DNA from: Dyadobacter sp. LHD-138
GTDB taxonomy: Bacteria > Bacteroidota > Bacteroidia > Cytophagales > Spirosomataceae
Direction: 5' to 3'
Length of the DNA stretch: 64,000 bases
NCBI RefSeq assembly: GCF_030929615.1
Contig: NZ_JAVFVU010000016.1
Coordinates: 1 to 64,000 of the forward strand
Shown here: one piece after another, positions 8,596 to 17,129 of the stretch
How the letters are laid out: each line of letters begins with the position of its first letter
How positions within the stretch are numbered: position 1 is the first letter of the stretch
The notes under the pieces: model-generated
What the model saw: only the letters and a program-made list of their open reading frames with translations
Databases searched by the model: none
Told to the model about the DNA's origin: nothing
Program-made: the position numbers and the translations under genes

Positions 8596-10003
8596 GTTTA
8601 TCAACCATAATGATAGCCTCTTTACCAAAATAACCCGCCATGCATTTATTCCACCAGTGATCTTTGTTGACACTGATATCATCAAAATATAAGGACATAG
8701 GCCTTGTCCGGATAGGCGGCAAGTAAACGACGGGATCCTTTGAATTCTGGATCATTGCATAACGTTCTTCCGTTTCCCTGCTAAAAGCCGCGGCTTTTCC
8801 TTTCAATAAGTCGGTGTAAATCATTTTCACATTGCTGCTGCGGAAAAACGAAAATGCAATCGAGATCACCAATAAGGAATACAACACGCCGTAACGCAGA
8901 AACGACAATGGGAAATGCCCCGTATAACGTGTATGCAAATAGTGAAATATTACCCCGACGACGTAGAACCAGCCGATCAGGAAAAACAGGTACACGCAGT
9001 TTAGAGCGCGTGCCGAAGGTTCAATTCCAATACCATAATAGGAAGGAAATATTTGCGCAGACAATACGCCAATGTAAAGCAGCACGGCAAACCATACCGG
9101 CATGGAAAAATATTTTCGGGCGCCAACAGATACCTTGGAAAGTACAATAATCCAGGCCAGTGAGAAAATCAATAAAGGTGTTTTAAAAGTCCAGTCGAAG
9201 CTTAGGAAAGCCAGTTTTTTAAATGAAGAAACGACCGAAAAAACAATATTCCTACTTAAAGGATTACCGTCCAAACGTGCCTGATTTCCGGGCGCGGTAA
9301 AAAAGAAATAGCTGGATACAGCCGCTACGATGAGCATGCTGACCATTAAGCCATCGATTTTTCTATGAAATACCAGTTTGTAAAACCATAGGGCTGCAAT
9401 CAGTAAAAGAATAATCAACAGGTTGGTTTCGCTGCTTCCGATGATGGCGAAAACGAAAAAGTTGGCCAAAATAGCCAGCAACGTCTTTTTGGTATCCTGA
9501 CGGTACCAATCCAAAACAACGGCCACCCACAAAAGCGTGAAAATATTAGGAACGGTGTAAGTAACAAAGGAGGCCATCCAATAAAATCCTTCCACGATGC
9601 TGGCCATTTTCAGGATGTACAGGAAAAAGATTACGCCTGCAAAACCTAAATGCGCAATCCGTGACAAGGTGGGCGTTAAATGCCGGAACAGGTTATACAA
9701 TGCAAACAGCAGACCGGTAAATAAAACCACCGGAATGACCTTAAACCCGGTAACCGAATGGAACAGCAACGGGTTTGAATGGTTCAGGAAAATACCAAAA
9801 TACCTTCCGGTCCATCCCGAATAGTAAAAATTCATCGCTTCCAGCCAGCTGTATTTGAAAACCGTATCGATATAACAATAGTCGTCGGCAGGGGAAGGAT
9901 GGTTGAAATAGGAAAGTGCCAGCAAAGGCAAAAGCACGCTCAATAAAAGCAGCGTGTTGATGTAATTACCAACGGTTCGGTATTTCTTATAAAATCTATT
10001 CAT
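8588..10003 (-). CDS. Polytopic membrane protein, DUF6056/GT-C-like
   Basis: This 471-residue protein has about eleven membrane segments. After the first helix comes HPSPADDYCYID, then YSGWTGRYFG. An Asp-Asp in the first periplasmic loop plus a W/GRYF element matches what I recall of DUF6056 and related GT-C-type glycosyltransferases that use lipid-linked sugars. The C-terminal ~70 residues are soluble. The ATG at 10003 overlaps the stop region of the upstream GT2 gene; an in-frame TTG at 10018 is an alternative. With the GT2 it could make a Gtr-like pair, where the GT2 charges a polyprenyl phosphate and this protein transfers the sugar outside the membrane (inference). Confidence 0.7.
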   Translation of the reverse strand: MNRFYKKYRTVGNYINTLLLLSVLLPLLALSYFNHPSPADDYCYIDTVFKYSWLEAMNFYYSGWTGRYFGIFLNHSNPLLFHSVTGFKVIPVVLFTGLLFALYNLFRHLTPTLSRIAHLGFAGVIFFLYILKMASIVEGFYWMASFVTYTVPNIFTLLWVAVVLDWYRQDTKKTLLAILANFFVFAIIGSSETNLLIILLLIAALWFYKLVFHRKIDGLMVSMLIVAAVSSYFFFTAPGNQARLDGNPLSRNIVFSVVSSFKKLAFLSFDWTFKTPLLIFSLAWIIVLSKVSVGARKYFSMPVWFAVLLYIGVLSAQIFPSYYGIGIEPSARALNCVYLFFLIGWFYVVGVIFHYLHTRYTGHFPLSFLRYGVLYSLLVISIAFSFFRSSNVKMIYTDLLKGKAAAFSRETEERYAMIQNSKDPVVYLPPIRTRPMSLYFDDISVNKDHWWNKCMAGYFGKEAIIMVDKHE

Positions 10004-10946
10004 TAACTGTTTTCTCAATAATGTAACGTGGACGGCCCTTTACTTCTTCGTAAATTTTGCCGATATACTCTCCGATCAAACCCAGGGCCATCATATTGGA
10101 ACCGCTGAAAAAGGTGAGAGGCAGCATGGTTGACGTCCAGCCCGGGACAGTATGCCCGATTAAAAATGATAAAAAGATATAAGCCACGATCACCATCGCG
10201 ACCATAAAATTGAAAAAGCCAAAATAAAGCACCAACCGCATTGGAAAGGTAGAAAAGGAAGTAATCCCGTTCCACGCAAAAAGCAACATCTTACTTAACG
10301 GATACTTGGTTTCTCCGGCTACACGTTCCAGACGGCTGTAAACCACCTTGTCATTCCTGAAACCGATCAGCGGCACAATACCGCGCAAGAACATATTAAT
10401 TTCCCTGAAATTGCCCAGTTCCTGAAGAACGCGGCGATCCATCAGACGAAAATCTGCGTGATTGAATACAACCGGAACGCCCATTTTCTGCATCAGTACA
10501 TAAAACCCTTCTGCCGAAAAACGTTTGAACCAGCTGTCAGCGCTTCTGTCGCCGCGCACACCGTACACCACCATAGCACCTTCCTGATGTTTTTCGATCA
10601 TGGAAGTAATCGCATTGATGTCGTCCTGCAAATCGGCGTCAATGGTAATAAAGCAATCAAAGTTATCGATATGTTTTTCAAGACCGGCCATGATCGCACT
10701 CTGGTGACCAAAATTTCTTGACAATTTAACACCAATGATCGTATCGTCCTGTTGGCACAAGTCTTCAATGATATCCCAGGTTTTATCCCGGCTTCCATCA
10801 TTAACAAAACAGATTTTGCTGTCTGCAGCAATAAGTCCCCGTTCTTTAATACCAGTGTAATAGGTTTTGAGCGTCGAATAGGTCAGATTCAAAATCGCTT
10901 CCTCATTGTAACATGGTACTACTAAAAGCAGACGAGATGGATTCAT
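9996..10946 (-). CDS. Family 2 glycosyltransferase, GtrB/DPM1-like (polyprenyl-phosphate sugar synthase)
   Basis: This 316-residue protein has an N-terminal GT-A domain (about 1-225) and two C-terminal transmembrane helices (about 230-300). Motifs are LLVVPCYNEEAILN, FVNDGSRDKTW, KLSRNFGHQSAIMAGL and DADLQDD, the last supplying the metal-binding acidic residues. This layout is that of GtrB/YfdH-type enzymes that load a sugar from a nucleotide donor onto undecaprenyl phosphate at the inner membrane face. It is the first gene of the four-gene operon ending with the MBOAT protein, and its product is the likely donor for the downstream GT-C-like proteins. A TATTTTTG box sits 23 bp upstream. Confidence 0.9.
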   Translation of the reverse strand: MNPSRLLLVVPCYNEEAILNLTYSTLKTYYTGIKERGLIAADSKICFVNDGSRDKTWDIIEDLCQQDDTIIGVKLSRNFGHQSAIMAGLEKHIDNFDCFITIDADLQDDINAITSMIEKHQEGAMVVYGVRGDRSADSWFKRFSAEGFYVLMQKMGVPVVFNHADFRLMDRRVLQELGNFREINMFLRGIVPLIGFRNDKVVYSRLERVAGETKYPLSKMLLFAWNGITSFSTFPMRLVLYFGFFNFMVAMVIVAYIFLSFLIGHTVPGWTSTMLPLTFFSGSNMMALGLIGEYIGKIYEEVKGRPRYIIEKTVNE

Positions 10947-10968
10947 ATTGTGTGGTTTGTTGGCGCGA

Positions 10969-10976
10969 CAAAAATA
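10969..10976 (-). promoter_or_regulatory. Putative -7 box for the glycan operon
   Basis: The minus strand reads TATTTTTG, matching TAnnTTTG, and lies about 23 bp ahead of the GT2 start codon. No clear -33 TTG is seen at the right spacing, so this is tentative. Confidence 0.35.
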
Positions 10977-11061
10977 GTAGTAATAAGTTAATTAAGTAGT
11001 TTTTGGCTGTTTTTGAAAAATTATCCCATTGAATCCCGGCGTGGGCATCGCAATAATAACC

Positions 11062-12144
11062 TCAGCGCGGCAATGTTTTATAGAGTAAAATCCCAATGCC
11101 TGCGAAGACCATATTAGGCAGCCAAACTGCAAACAGTGTGCTTACCGTTCCGGCTTCCGCAACGCCTTTTGACAATAAGAAAAACAGGATGTAAACGAAT
11201 GCGAGCATAAAACCGAGGGCAATCTGCCAGCCTACCCCGCGCCTGCTTTTTCGCCCGGAGACAATGACACCTATGGCCGTGAGAATCAGAATGGCAAAAG
11301 GCTGGGTGAACCGCACGTATTTTTCAATCAGATAGACTTCGAGTCCATCCGCTCCCCGGCTTTTCAAAAGGTCGATGTATTCGTTTAATTCAGGCAGGGT
11401 GAACGTCTCGTACAAATTGTAATTACTTTCGAAATCCTTGGGATACAAATTGATCGTTGTATCAATATCTTTGGGATAACTGATGGATTCTCTCAGGCTG
11501 TCAATCGTCCTTACCTGGATATTCTGAAGGGTCCACTTCTGCTTTTTTGGCTGCCAGACAATCTTATCCGCTGAAAGTTTCTGCAAAAGCTGATTGCCTT
11601 TGATGGTTTCCATCGTGAACTTATTCCCCGTTTTCGTAGCATTATTATAGCTTTCCAGATAGGCGTACACATCCGGTGCGATGGTGATGTGCACATTTCG
11701 TCCGCTGAACGTAAATTCATTTTTCACATAGGCCTTCTCGAACGTGTTCCGGATTTTATTCGCCTTGGGAAGCACCCAGCCTACCTGAAGAAAAGTGATG
11801 CCGCCAAGCACCGTGGCACCCACCAGATACGGTAGCAAAATTCTGCTAAAACTCATCCCGCTGCTCAGCATGGCAACGATTTCTGTCCGGGCGGCAATCC
11901 GCGATGTAAAAAAAACCGTGGCGATAAATACCATCAGCGGACTGATATAATTGATCCAGTACGGTATTAAATTAAGGTAATAATCAACCAGAATTTCGTT
12001 AATAGGCGCCTTTTTTTCAAGAAAATCATCTACTTTTTCTGTATAGTCGATCATACAAATGATCAGTACGATCACAAAAGCAACGAAGAAATAAGTAATC
12101 AGGAAATTCTTGATCAGATAACGATCCAATATTTTCAATCTCAT
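11062..12144 (-). CDS. LptF/LptG (YjgP/YjgQ) family LPS-export permease
   Basis: This 360-residue inner-membrane protein has the family plan: two or three helices at the N-terminus (LKILDRYLIKNFLITYFFV), a periplasmic beta-rich middle domain (about 125-265), and three C-terminal helices. The segment SRIAARTEIVAMLSSGMSFSRIL is the conserved cytoplasmic coupling region that contacts LptB. LptF and LptG extract lipopolysaccharide from the inner membrane, and sequence alone does not tell which paralogue this is. It starts 13 bp after the MntR-type regulator gene on the same strand, so the two are probably co-transcribed, an unusual pairing. Confidence 0.88.
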   Translation of the reverse strand: MRLKILDRYLIKNFLITYFFVAFVIVLIICMIDYTEKVDDFLEKKAPINEILVDYYLNLIPYWINYISPLMVFIATVFFTSRIAARTEIVAMLSSGMSFSRILLPYLVGATVLGGITFLQVGWVLPKANKIRNTFEKAYVKNEFTFSGRNVHITIAPDVYAYLESYNNATKTGNKFTMETIKGNQLLQKLSADKIVWQPKKQKWTLQNIQVRTIDSLRESISYPKDIDTTINLYPKDFESNYNLYETFTLPELNEYIDLLKSRGADGLEVYLIEKYVRFTQPFAILILTAIGVIVSGRKSRRGVGWQIALGFMLAFVYILFFLLSKGVAEAGTVSTLFAVWLPNMVFAGIGILLYKTLPR

Positions 12145-12157
12145 GGCTGGGTAGGTC

Positions 12158-12820
12158 TCATCGGCGTTGTACTAATAAATTTTTGGAAACCTCAAGACTT
12201 ATAAACAACGTATGGTTTTCATTAATCTGTACAGATGCTGACTTATCATATTCGTTAATTTCTTTAATTTCGATCAAACAGCCAAGCGTTATACCGGCTC
12301 TGTCCAAATGCTGAAGAAACGACGGCGCATGATCAAGCACGCCCATCATCCTTACTTTCTCACCAATCTGGACCTCGGTCAGTATAAAATAATCCGGTTC
12401 GGTCAGGTTCCCTTTTGCATCAGGAATCGGGTCTCCATGCGGATCAAATCTCGGATGGCCAAGGAATGCATCGAGGCGTTCCACCAGATGATCCGACGGA
12501 ATATGTTCAAGCTCTTCTGCAATGTCATGTACCTCATCCCAGCCGAAACCCAGTTTTTCAACCAGAAACACTTCCCATAACCGGTGTTTCCGGATTACGT
12601 TGATGGCAACCTTCTCACCCGACTCCGTAAGTCTTACGCCCTGATACTTTTTATAATGTATCAATCCTTTCTCTGCAAGCTTACGCAGCATATCCGTAAC
12701 GGACGCAGCGCGGGTCGACGTACTTTCCGCCAAAGCGTTTGTACTCACCTCATGCCCTTCACGTCCTGAAAGGGCGTGAATAATTTTCAAATAATTTTCT
12801 TCTGTGAAGGAGTTCTGCAT
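12158..12820 (-). CDS. mntR: MntR/DtxR-type metal-dependent transcriptional repressor
   Basis: This 220-residue protein has the DtxR/MntR plan. An N-terminal winged helix-turn-helix (about 1-65) contains a metal-sensing start (NSFTEENYLKIIHAL). A dimerisation and metal-binding helical domain follows (HDIAEELEHIPSDHLVERLD, rich in His and Glu), and then a C-terminal FeoA/SH3-like domain (about 145-220). The ATG at 12820 is preferred to an in-frame TTG at 12844. It is divergent from an Nramp manganese transporter gene with a near-perfect palindrome between them. This supports a manganese- or iron-responsive repressor of both genes. Choosing manganese over iron is inference from the Nramp neighbour. 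Confidence 0.88.
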   Translation of the reverse strand: MQNSFTEENYLKIIHALSGREGHEVSTNALAESTSTRAASVTDMLRKLAEKGLIHYKKYQGVRLTESGEKVAINVIRKHRLWEVFLVEKLGFGWDEVHDIAEELEHIPSDHLVERLDAFLGHPRFDPHGDPIPDAKGNLTEPDYFILTEVQIGEKVRMMGVLDHAPSFLQHLDRAGITLGCLIEIKEINEYDKSASVQINENHTLFISLEVSKNLLVQRR

Positions 12821-12852
12821 CGTATGTTTATCCCAAAACCTCAATATTTCAG

Positions 12853-12860
12853 CAAAAGTA
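12853..12860 (-). promoter_or_regulatory. Putative -7 box for the mntR-lptF/G transcript
   Basis: The minus strand reads TACTTTTG, matching TAnnTTTG, 33 bp ahead of the mntR start. The palindromic operator lies about 26 bp further upstream, roughly where the -33 element should be. Confidence 0.45.
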
Positions 12861-12886
12861 CAATTTACTAATCGTATTTAAAAAAA

Positions 12887-12902
12887 TTTAGATTAACCTA
12901 AA
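12887..12902. promoter_or_regulatory. Palindromic operator for the MntR/DtxR-type repressor
   Basis: The 16-bp sequence tttagattaacctaaa matches its reverse complement at 14 of 16 positions. It resembles the TTAGGTTA-type half-sites of DtxR-family operators. It sits between the divergent mntR and mntH genes and lies upstream of both putative -7 boxes, a position suited to blocking both promoters. Confidence 0.65.
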
Positions 12903-12922
12903 AATATATTTAAAGTTTTACA

Positions 12923-12930
12923 TATCTTTG
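12923..12930 (+). promoter_or_regulatory. -7 promoter box for mntH
   Basis: TATCTTTG matches the Bacteroidota -7 consensus and lies 40 bp ahead of the mntH ATG. The palindromic operator ends 20 bp upstream of it, overlapping the -33 region. Confidence 0.5.
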
Positions 12931-12970
12931 TTTTCAATAAACCAAATTGTTTATTTTTGACATTCGAAAA

Positions 12971-14320
12971 ATGTTTGACAATTTAACAGCCAAGGATTCA
13001 TTGCCTAAAAACACCACGGACAACTCCGGTAAGCTTGCTTCATTACCAGAAGTACATGCTTCAATCCATGTACCCGAAGGTGCCGGTTTTTGGAAAAAGT
13101 TAATGGCTTTCACGGGGCCAGGGCTCATGGTCGCAGTCGGATATATCGATCCGGGCAACTGGGCTACGGATATTGAGGGAGGTTCCCGCTTTGGCTACAC
13201 CTTACTAACGGTTATCCTGATCTCCAATTTATTCGCCATGTTGTTGCAGCATCTGGCACTAAAACTGGGGATTGCTTCCGGTCGTGACCTTGCCCAGGCT
13301 TGTCGTGATTATTACTCCCGCCCCGTTTCACTGGTGCTGTGGGTGTTGTCTGAAATTGCCATCGCTGCGACAGATCTTGCGGAAGTAATCGGTTCTGCCA
13401 TTGCGTTAAATTTATTATTCGGTCTGCCCTTGACCGTGGGAATCGTTTTTACTTCACTCGACGTACTACTCGTTTTATATTTTCAGCAAAAAGGCTTTCG
13501 CATCATTGAAAGTATCATAGCAGCACTGATGAGCATCATTTTGTTAAGTTTTTTTTATGAAATGATCGTTTCACAACCTTCCCTTCCGGATATTTTAACG
13601 GGACTTTTGCCCAAAACAGAAATTGTCACCAACCCCGGAATGCTTTACATCGCGATTGGTATTCTTGGAGCCACAGTGATGCCCCATAATCTATATCTGC
13701 ATTCCAGCATCGTCCAGACCCGAAATTTTAAACGGGACGATACCGGCAAAAGAAGCGCAATCAAGTTTGCAACGATTGATTCTACTCTGGCGCTCGGACT
13801 TGCATTTTTTATCAATGCCTCCATTTTAATTCTTGCAGCCGCCGCGTTTCATGAAAACGGCCATAAAGAAGTAGCGGATATCACAGACGCCTATCACCTG
13901 CTTGACCCGCTTTTAGGGGTTAGTCTGGCTGGAATTTTCTTCGCTTTGGCATTATTGGCATCAGGCCAGAGCTCCACATTAACGGGAACACTCGCCGGGC
14001 AGATCGTCATGGAAGGATTTTTAAATATCCGCCTGAAACCATGGCTACGGCGGTTGATCACGAGAGGAATTGCCATCGTTCCGGCGTTGATCATAACCTC
14101 CTTTTATGGTGAAAAAGGCATGGCCGAACTGCTCGTTTTCAGCCAGGTCATCCTGTCGCTTCAATTGAGCTTTGCGGTAGTGCCTTTGGTACTTTTTACT
14201 TCAAACCGCTCCATTATGGGGAATTTTGCAAATTCGAGAAACCTCACAATCCTTAGCTGGGTTATAACGCTAATCATCATATCCTTAAACGGTTACCTGC
14301 TTTTTCGGACGTTTTTTTAA
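12971..14320 (+). CDS. mntH: Nramp family divalent metal (Mn2+/Fe2+) transporter
   Basis: This 449-residue membrane protein has about eleven helices and the Nramp hallmarks: DPGNWATDIEGGSRFGY (metal-binding Asp and Asn of helix 1) and MPHNLYLHSS (Met and His of helix 6). Nramp proteins import Mn2+ or Fe2+ with protons across the inner membrane. I chose the ATG at 12971 over an in-frame TTG at 12947. An N-terminal ~40-residue polar segment precedes the first helix. Divergent transcription from the MntR-type gene with an operator-like palindrome between them indicates metal-responsive repression. The Kup gene follows after 94 bp. Confidence 0.92.
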   Translation: MFDNLTAKDSLPKNTTDNSGKLASLPEVHASIHVPEGAGFWKKLMAFTGPGLMVAVGYIDPGNWATDIEGGSRFGYTLLTVILISNLFAMLLQHLALKLGIASGRDLAQACRDYYSRPVSLVLWVLSEIAIAATDLAEVIGSAIALNLLFGLPLTVGIVFTSLDVLLVLYFQQKGFRIIESIIAALMSIILLSFFYEMIVSQPSLPDILTGLLPKTEIVTNPGMLYIAIGILGATVMPHNLYLHSSIVQTRNFKRDDTGKRSAIKFATIDSTLALGLAFFINASILILAAAAFHENGHKEVADITDAYHLLDPLLGVSLAGIFFALALLASGQSSTLTGTLAGQIVMEGFLNIRLKPWLRRLITRGIAIVPALIITSFYGEKGMAELLVFSQVILSLQLSFAVVPLVLFTSNRSIMGNFANSRNLTILSWVITLIIISLNGYLLFRTFF

Positions 14321-14414
14321 GTATACGTAACTTGGGTTAAATTAAATTTCGGCTTATACCTATCTACTTTGCCTGCGGTTTCCTAACTTTCGCCGATTTT
14401 AAGAAACGAAATGA

Positions 14415-16358
14415 ATGGAATCCAAACACAATTTTGACAAAATTTCTGCTGCCGGTATTCTTATTGCATTCGGAATTATTTATGGTGACATAGGTACATC
14501 TCCACTTTATGTAATGCAGGCCATTATTGGCAAAGAAGTAATCACGGAAGAAATTATTTACGGTGCACTTTCCTGTATCGTCTGGACACTGACCCTGCAA
14601 ACCACTGTAAAATATGTTATCCTGATTCTTCGTGCGGATAACCGGGGTGAAGGAGGAATTTTCGCCTTATACGCGCTTGTTCGTAAACATGCCCGCTGGC
14701 TTACGGTTCCGGCTATTATCGGGGGAAGTACATTGCTTGCCGATGGTATTATTACGCCGCCTATTTCGGTTTCATCCGCCGTCGAAGGACTCCGCATTCT
14801 TTACCCGAACATTCAGACTATTCCCATCGTAATCGCGATCCTTACGCTGATTTTCATGATCCAGGCCTTCGGGACCAAAATCGTGGGACGTGCATTCGGG
14901 CCGATCATGATCACCTGGTTTTCAATGCTGGGCGTTTTAGGACTGTATCAGATTCTGGATCATCCCGGAATCTTCAAAGCCCTGAACCCGATCTACGGTT
15001 ACGACCTGCTTACAAAACATCCGGGCGGATTCTGGATGCTTGGTGCCGTTTTTCTCTGTACGACGGGTGCAGAAGCACTTTATACGGATCTTGGACACTG
15101 CGGCCGTGAAAACATACGGATCAGCTGGATTTTTGTTAAAATATGCCTGGTCCTGAATTATTTCGGACAAGGCGCCTGGCTGCTTTCGGAAGTTGGCAAT
15201 CTGCTTGACGGACGTAAACCATTCTACGAAGTAATGCCTGACTGGTGGTTGCTTCCGGGTATTACCATTGCGACATCAGCGGCTATTATTGCCAGTCAGG
15301 CCTTAATTTCCGGGTCTTTCACATTAATATCGGAAGCAATTCGTTTAAATTTCTGGCCAAAAGTTCGCCTGGTTTATCCGAGTGATCAAAAAGGCCAGCT
15401 ATATGTGCCGAGCGTCAACTGGCTTTTGTGGCTGGGATGCATGGTTGTTGTGTTTTATTTCAAAGAATCTTCCAACATGGAAGCGGCGTACGGTCTGGCC
15501 ATCACCCTGACCATGATCATGACCACCCTTCTTTTCTCCTATTACCTTTATTTAAAAAGGGTAAATCTATGGATCGTTATCGGTTTCATGCTGCTTTATC
15601 TATCCATCGAAGGACTTTTCCTTGGTGCCAACTTACTGAAATTCTCACACGGAGGCTGGTTTACGATCCTGATCGGGGTATTGGTTGCCGGTTTGATGAC
15701 GGTTTGGTTAAGAGCATTTTATATTAAATTACGTTTAACGGAATACACAAAACTGGAATCTTATCTGCCTGCTTTGCGTGAGTTAAGCCGTGACATCAGT
15801 ATCCCAAAGTATACTACGCATTTGGTTTTTATGACGAACGCATCGCGTGTTTCGGAAATTGAAACCAAAGTGATTTATTCGATCTTCCAGAAACGCCCGA
15901 AACGGGCTGATATTTACTGGTTTATCCACGTCGATACCACCGATGATCCGTACACTATGGAGTACAAGGTGAACACGATCGACGATGATGAAACGGTTAT
16001 TAAAGTTAATTTCAAGCTTGGTTTCCGGGTCGAACAACGGATTAATCTCTTCTTCCGGAAAGTTGTAGAAGACATGGTGATGAATAAGGAAGTGGATATC
16101 ACGAGCCGTTATGAATCTCTGAGCCGTCAAAATGTTACCGGTGATTTCCGTTTCGTCGTTTTGGAACGTTTCCTTTCCTTTGAAAACGACCTGCCGTTCA
16201 TCGAGCAAATGATCATGAAAGCGTATTTCTTCGTGAAAGATTTCACGACTCCGGAAGACAAATGGTTTGGTTTGGACAGCAGTTCGGTTAAAATCGAAAA
16301 AGTACCGTTGATCATCCGTCCGGTCGAAAATGTAAAATTGAGACGGGTATACAGTTAA
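14415..16358 (+). CDS. kup: Kup family low-affinity potassium transporter
   Basis: This 647-residue protein has about twelve N-terminal membrane segments (to roughly residue 430) and a soluble C-terminal domain of ~200 residues. Conserved segments include IYGDIGTSPLYVM near the start, RADNRGEGGIFALYAL and the GGWFTILIG region. Kup proteins are proton-coupled K+ importers, and the length fits. The ATG at 14415 was preferred; an overlapping out-of-frame ATG lies four bases earlier. It follows mntH by 94 bp with no terminator between, so read-through from the metal-regulated promoter is possible. Confidence 0.92.
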   Translation: MESKHNFDKISAAGILIAFGIIYGDIGTSPLYVMQAIIGKEVITEEIIYGALSCIVWTLTLQTTVKYVILILRADNRGEGGIFALYALVRKHARWLTVPAIIGGSTLLADGIITPPISVSSAVEGLRILYPNIQTIPIVIAILTLIFMIQAFGTKIVGRAFGPIMITWFSMLGVLGLYQILDHPGIFKALNPIYGYDLLTKHPGGFWMLGAVFLCTTGAEALYTDLGHCGRENIRISWIFVKICLVLNYFGQGAWLLSEVGNLLDGRKPFYEVMPDWWLLPGITIATSAAIIASQALISGSFTLISEAIRLNFWPKVRLVYPSDQKGQLYVPSVNWLLWLGCMVVVFYFKESSNMEAAYGLAITLTMIMTTLLFSYYLYLKRVNLWIVIGFMLLYLSIEGLFLGANLLKFSHGGWFTILIGVLVAGLMTVWLRAFYIKLRLTEYTKLESYLPALRELSRDISIPKYTTHLVFMTNASRVSEIETKVIYSIFQKRPKRADIYWFIHVDTTDDPYTMEYKVNTIDDDETVIKVNFKLGFRVEQRINLFFRKVVEDMVMNKEVDITSRYESLSRQNVTGDFRFVVLERFLSFENDLPFIEQMIMKAYFFVKDFTTPEDKWFGLDSSSVKIEKVPLIIRPVENVKLRRVYS

Positions 16359-16381
16359 TTTTAAAAACCCATTGATAAGAC

Positions 16382-16427
16382 AAAGGGACAATATTTCTCA
16401 TTTTGATCGAGAATATTGTCCCTTTTT
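16382..16427. terminator. Bidirectional terminator between kup and the convergent phosphoribosyltransferase gene
   Basis: The arms aagggacaatatt and aatattgtccctt are exactly complementary, extended by gaga pairing around a short loop, and followed by a T run. Confidence 0.85.
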
Positions 16428-16492
16428 GATTTCTCCCGATTTGCAATCGAGGGAAAATGGTTTCGCGTTTGCAACGCGCTTCAACGATTTTG

Positions 16493-17014
16493 TTATTTTA
16501 AATAAACCCCCTCTTCCGACGGACGGCTTAAAATCACTTCTACTCTTTCGCTGATAGTCGTGTTCAAAGAATAGCCCACGTAGTCCGCCGAAATTGGAAA
16601 CTTATGGTGTTCACGATCAACAATGACTGCCACCTGAACCTTTTTCATCTGTACTTTCAAAAACGGTTCCAACGCAAATGCCAGGGTCCGGCCCGTGTTC
16701 AGCACATCATCCACAACGACGACGACCTGATTTTCTACCGGAACGGACTGATCATCAAAATGGATCTCACTTTGATGGTTCAGCGATTTATCAAATTTCA
16801 ATTCAATAAGTTTGACTTCAAGCGGCGATATTGCCCGCAACTCCTGATTCAATTTTTTGGCAAATTCATAGCCCTCACCAGCAATCCCGGCCAGGATAAT
16901 ACTGCGCTCTTCAAAATTCTGTTCGTATATCTCAAAAGCAATCCTGCGAATTTTCTGCTGCGTCTGTAACGAAGTCAATATCTGTCGGCGTGTGATTTCG
17001 TTCGTATCTATCAT
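16493..17014 (-). CDS. PyrR-like phosphoribosyltransferase family protein
   Basis: This 173-residue type I phosphoribosyltransferase has a PRPP-binding loop VVVVVDDVLNTGRTL at residues 97-111. Upstream it has the IAGEGYEFAKKL segment and downstream VDREHHKFPISADYVG. The size and ending (RVEVILSRPSEEGVYLK) suit PyrR-like or adenine/hypoxanthine-type enzymes of Bacteroidota. PyrR in other bacteria regulates pyrimidine genes and has uracil phosphoribosyltransferase activity; which role applies here is unknown. I chose the ATG at 17014 because the residues that an earlier start would add do not look like this family. A glutamine amidotransferase gene lies just upstream on the same strand. Confidence 0.75.
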   Translation of the reverse strand: MIDTNEITRRQILTSLQTQQKIRRIAFEIYEQNFEERSIILAGIAGEGYEFAKKLNQELRAISPLEVKLIELKFDKSLNHQSEIHFDDQSVPVENQVVVVVDDVLNTGRTLAFALEPFLKVQMKKVQVAVIVDREHHKFPISADYVGYSLNTTISERVEVILSRPSEEGVYLK

Positions 17015-17129
17015 GTGAATGTTGGGTTCTAAATCTCGGATCGTACTAAAACTTGTTACTGTTTGTCTATTCTTTTGTAAAAATCCTATAATCTTAGGTG
17101 ACAACAAAAAATTATAGCATGTTTCGCCA

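Noticed and set aside
15783..16391. Long minus-strand open frame (202 residues) opposite kup
   Set aside because: It is antisense to the clear coding sequence of the Kup C-terminal domain and shows no family features.
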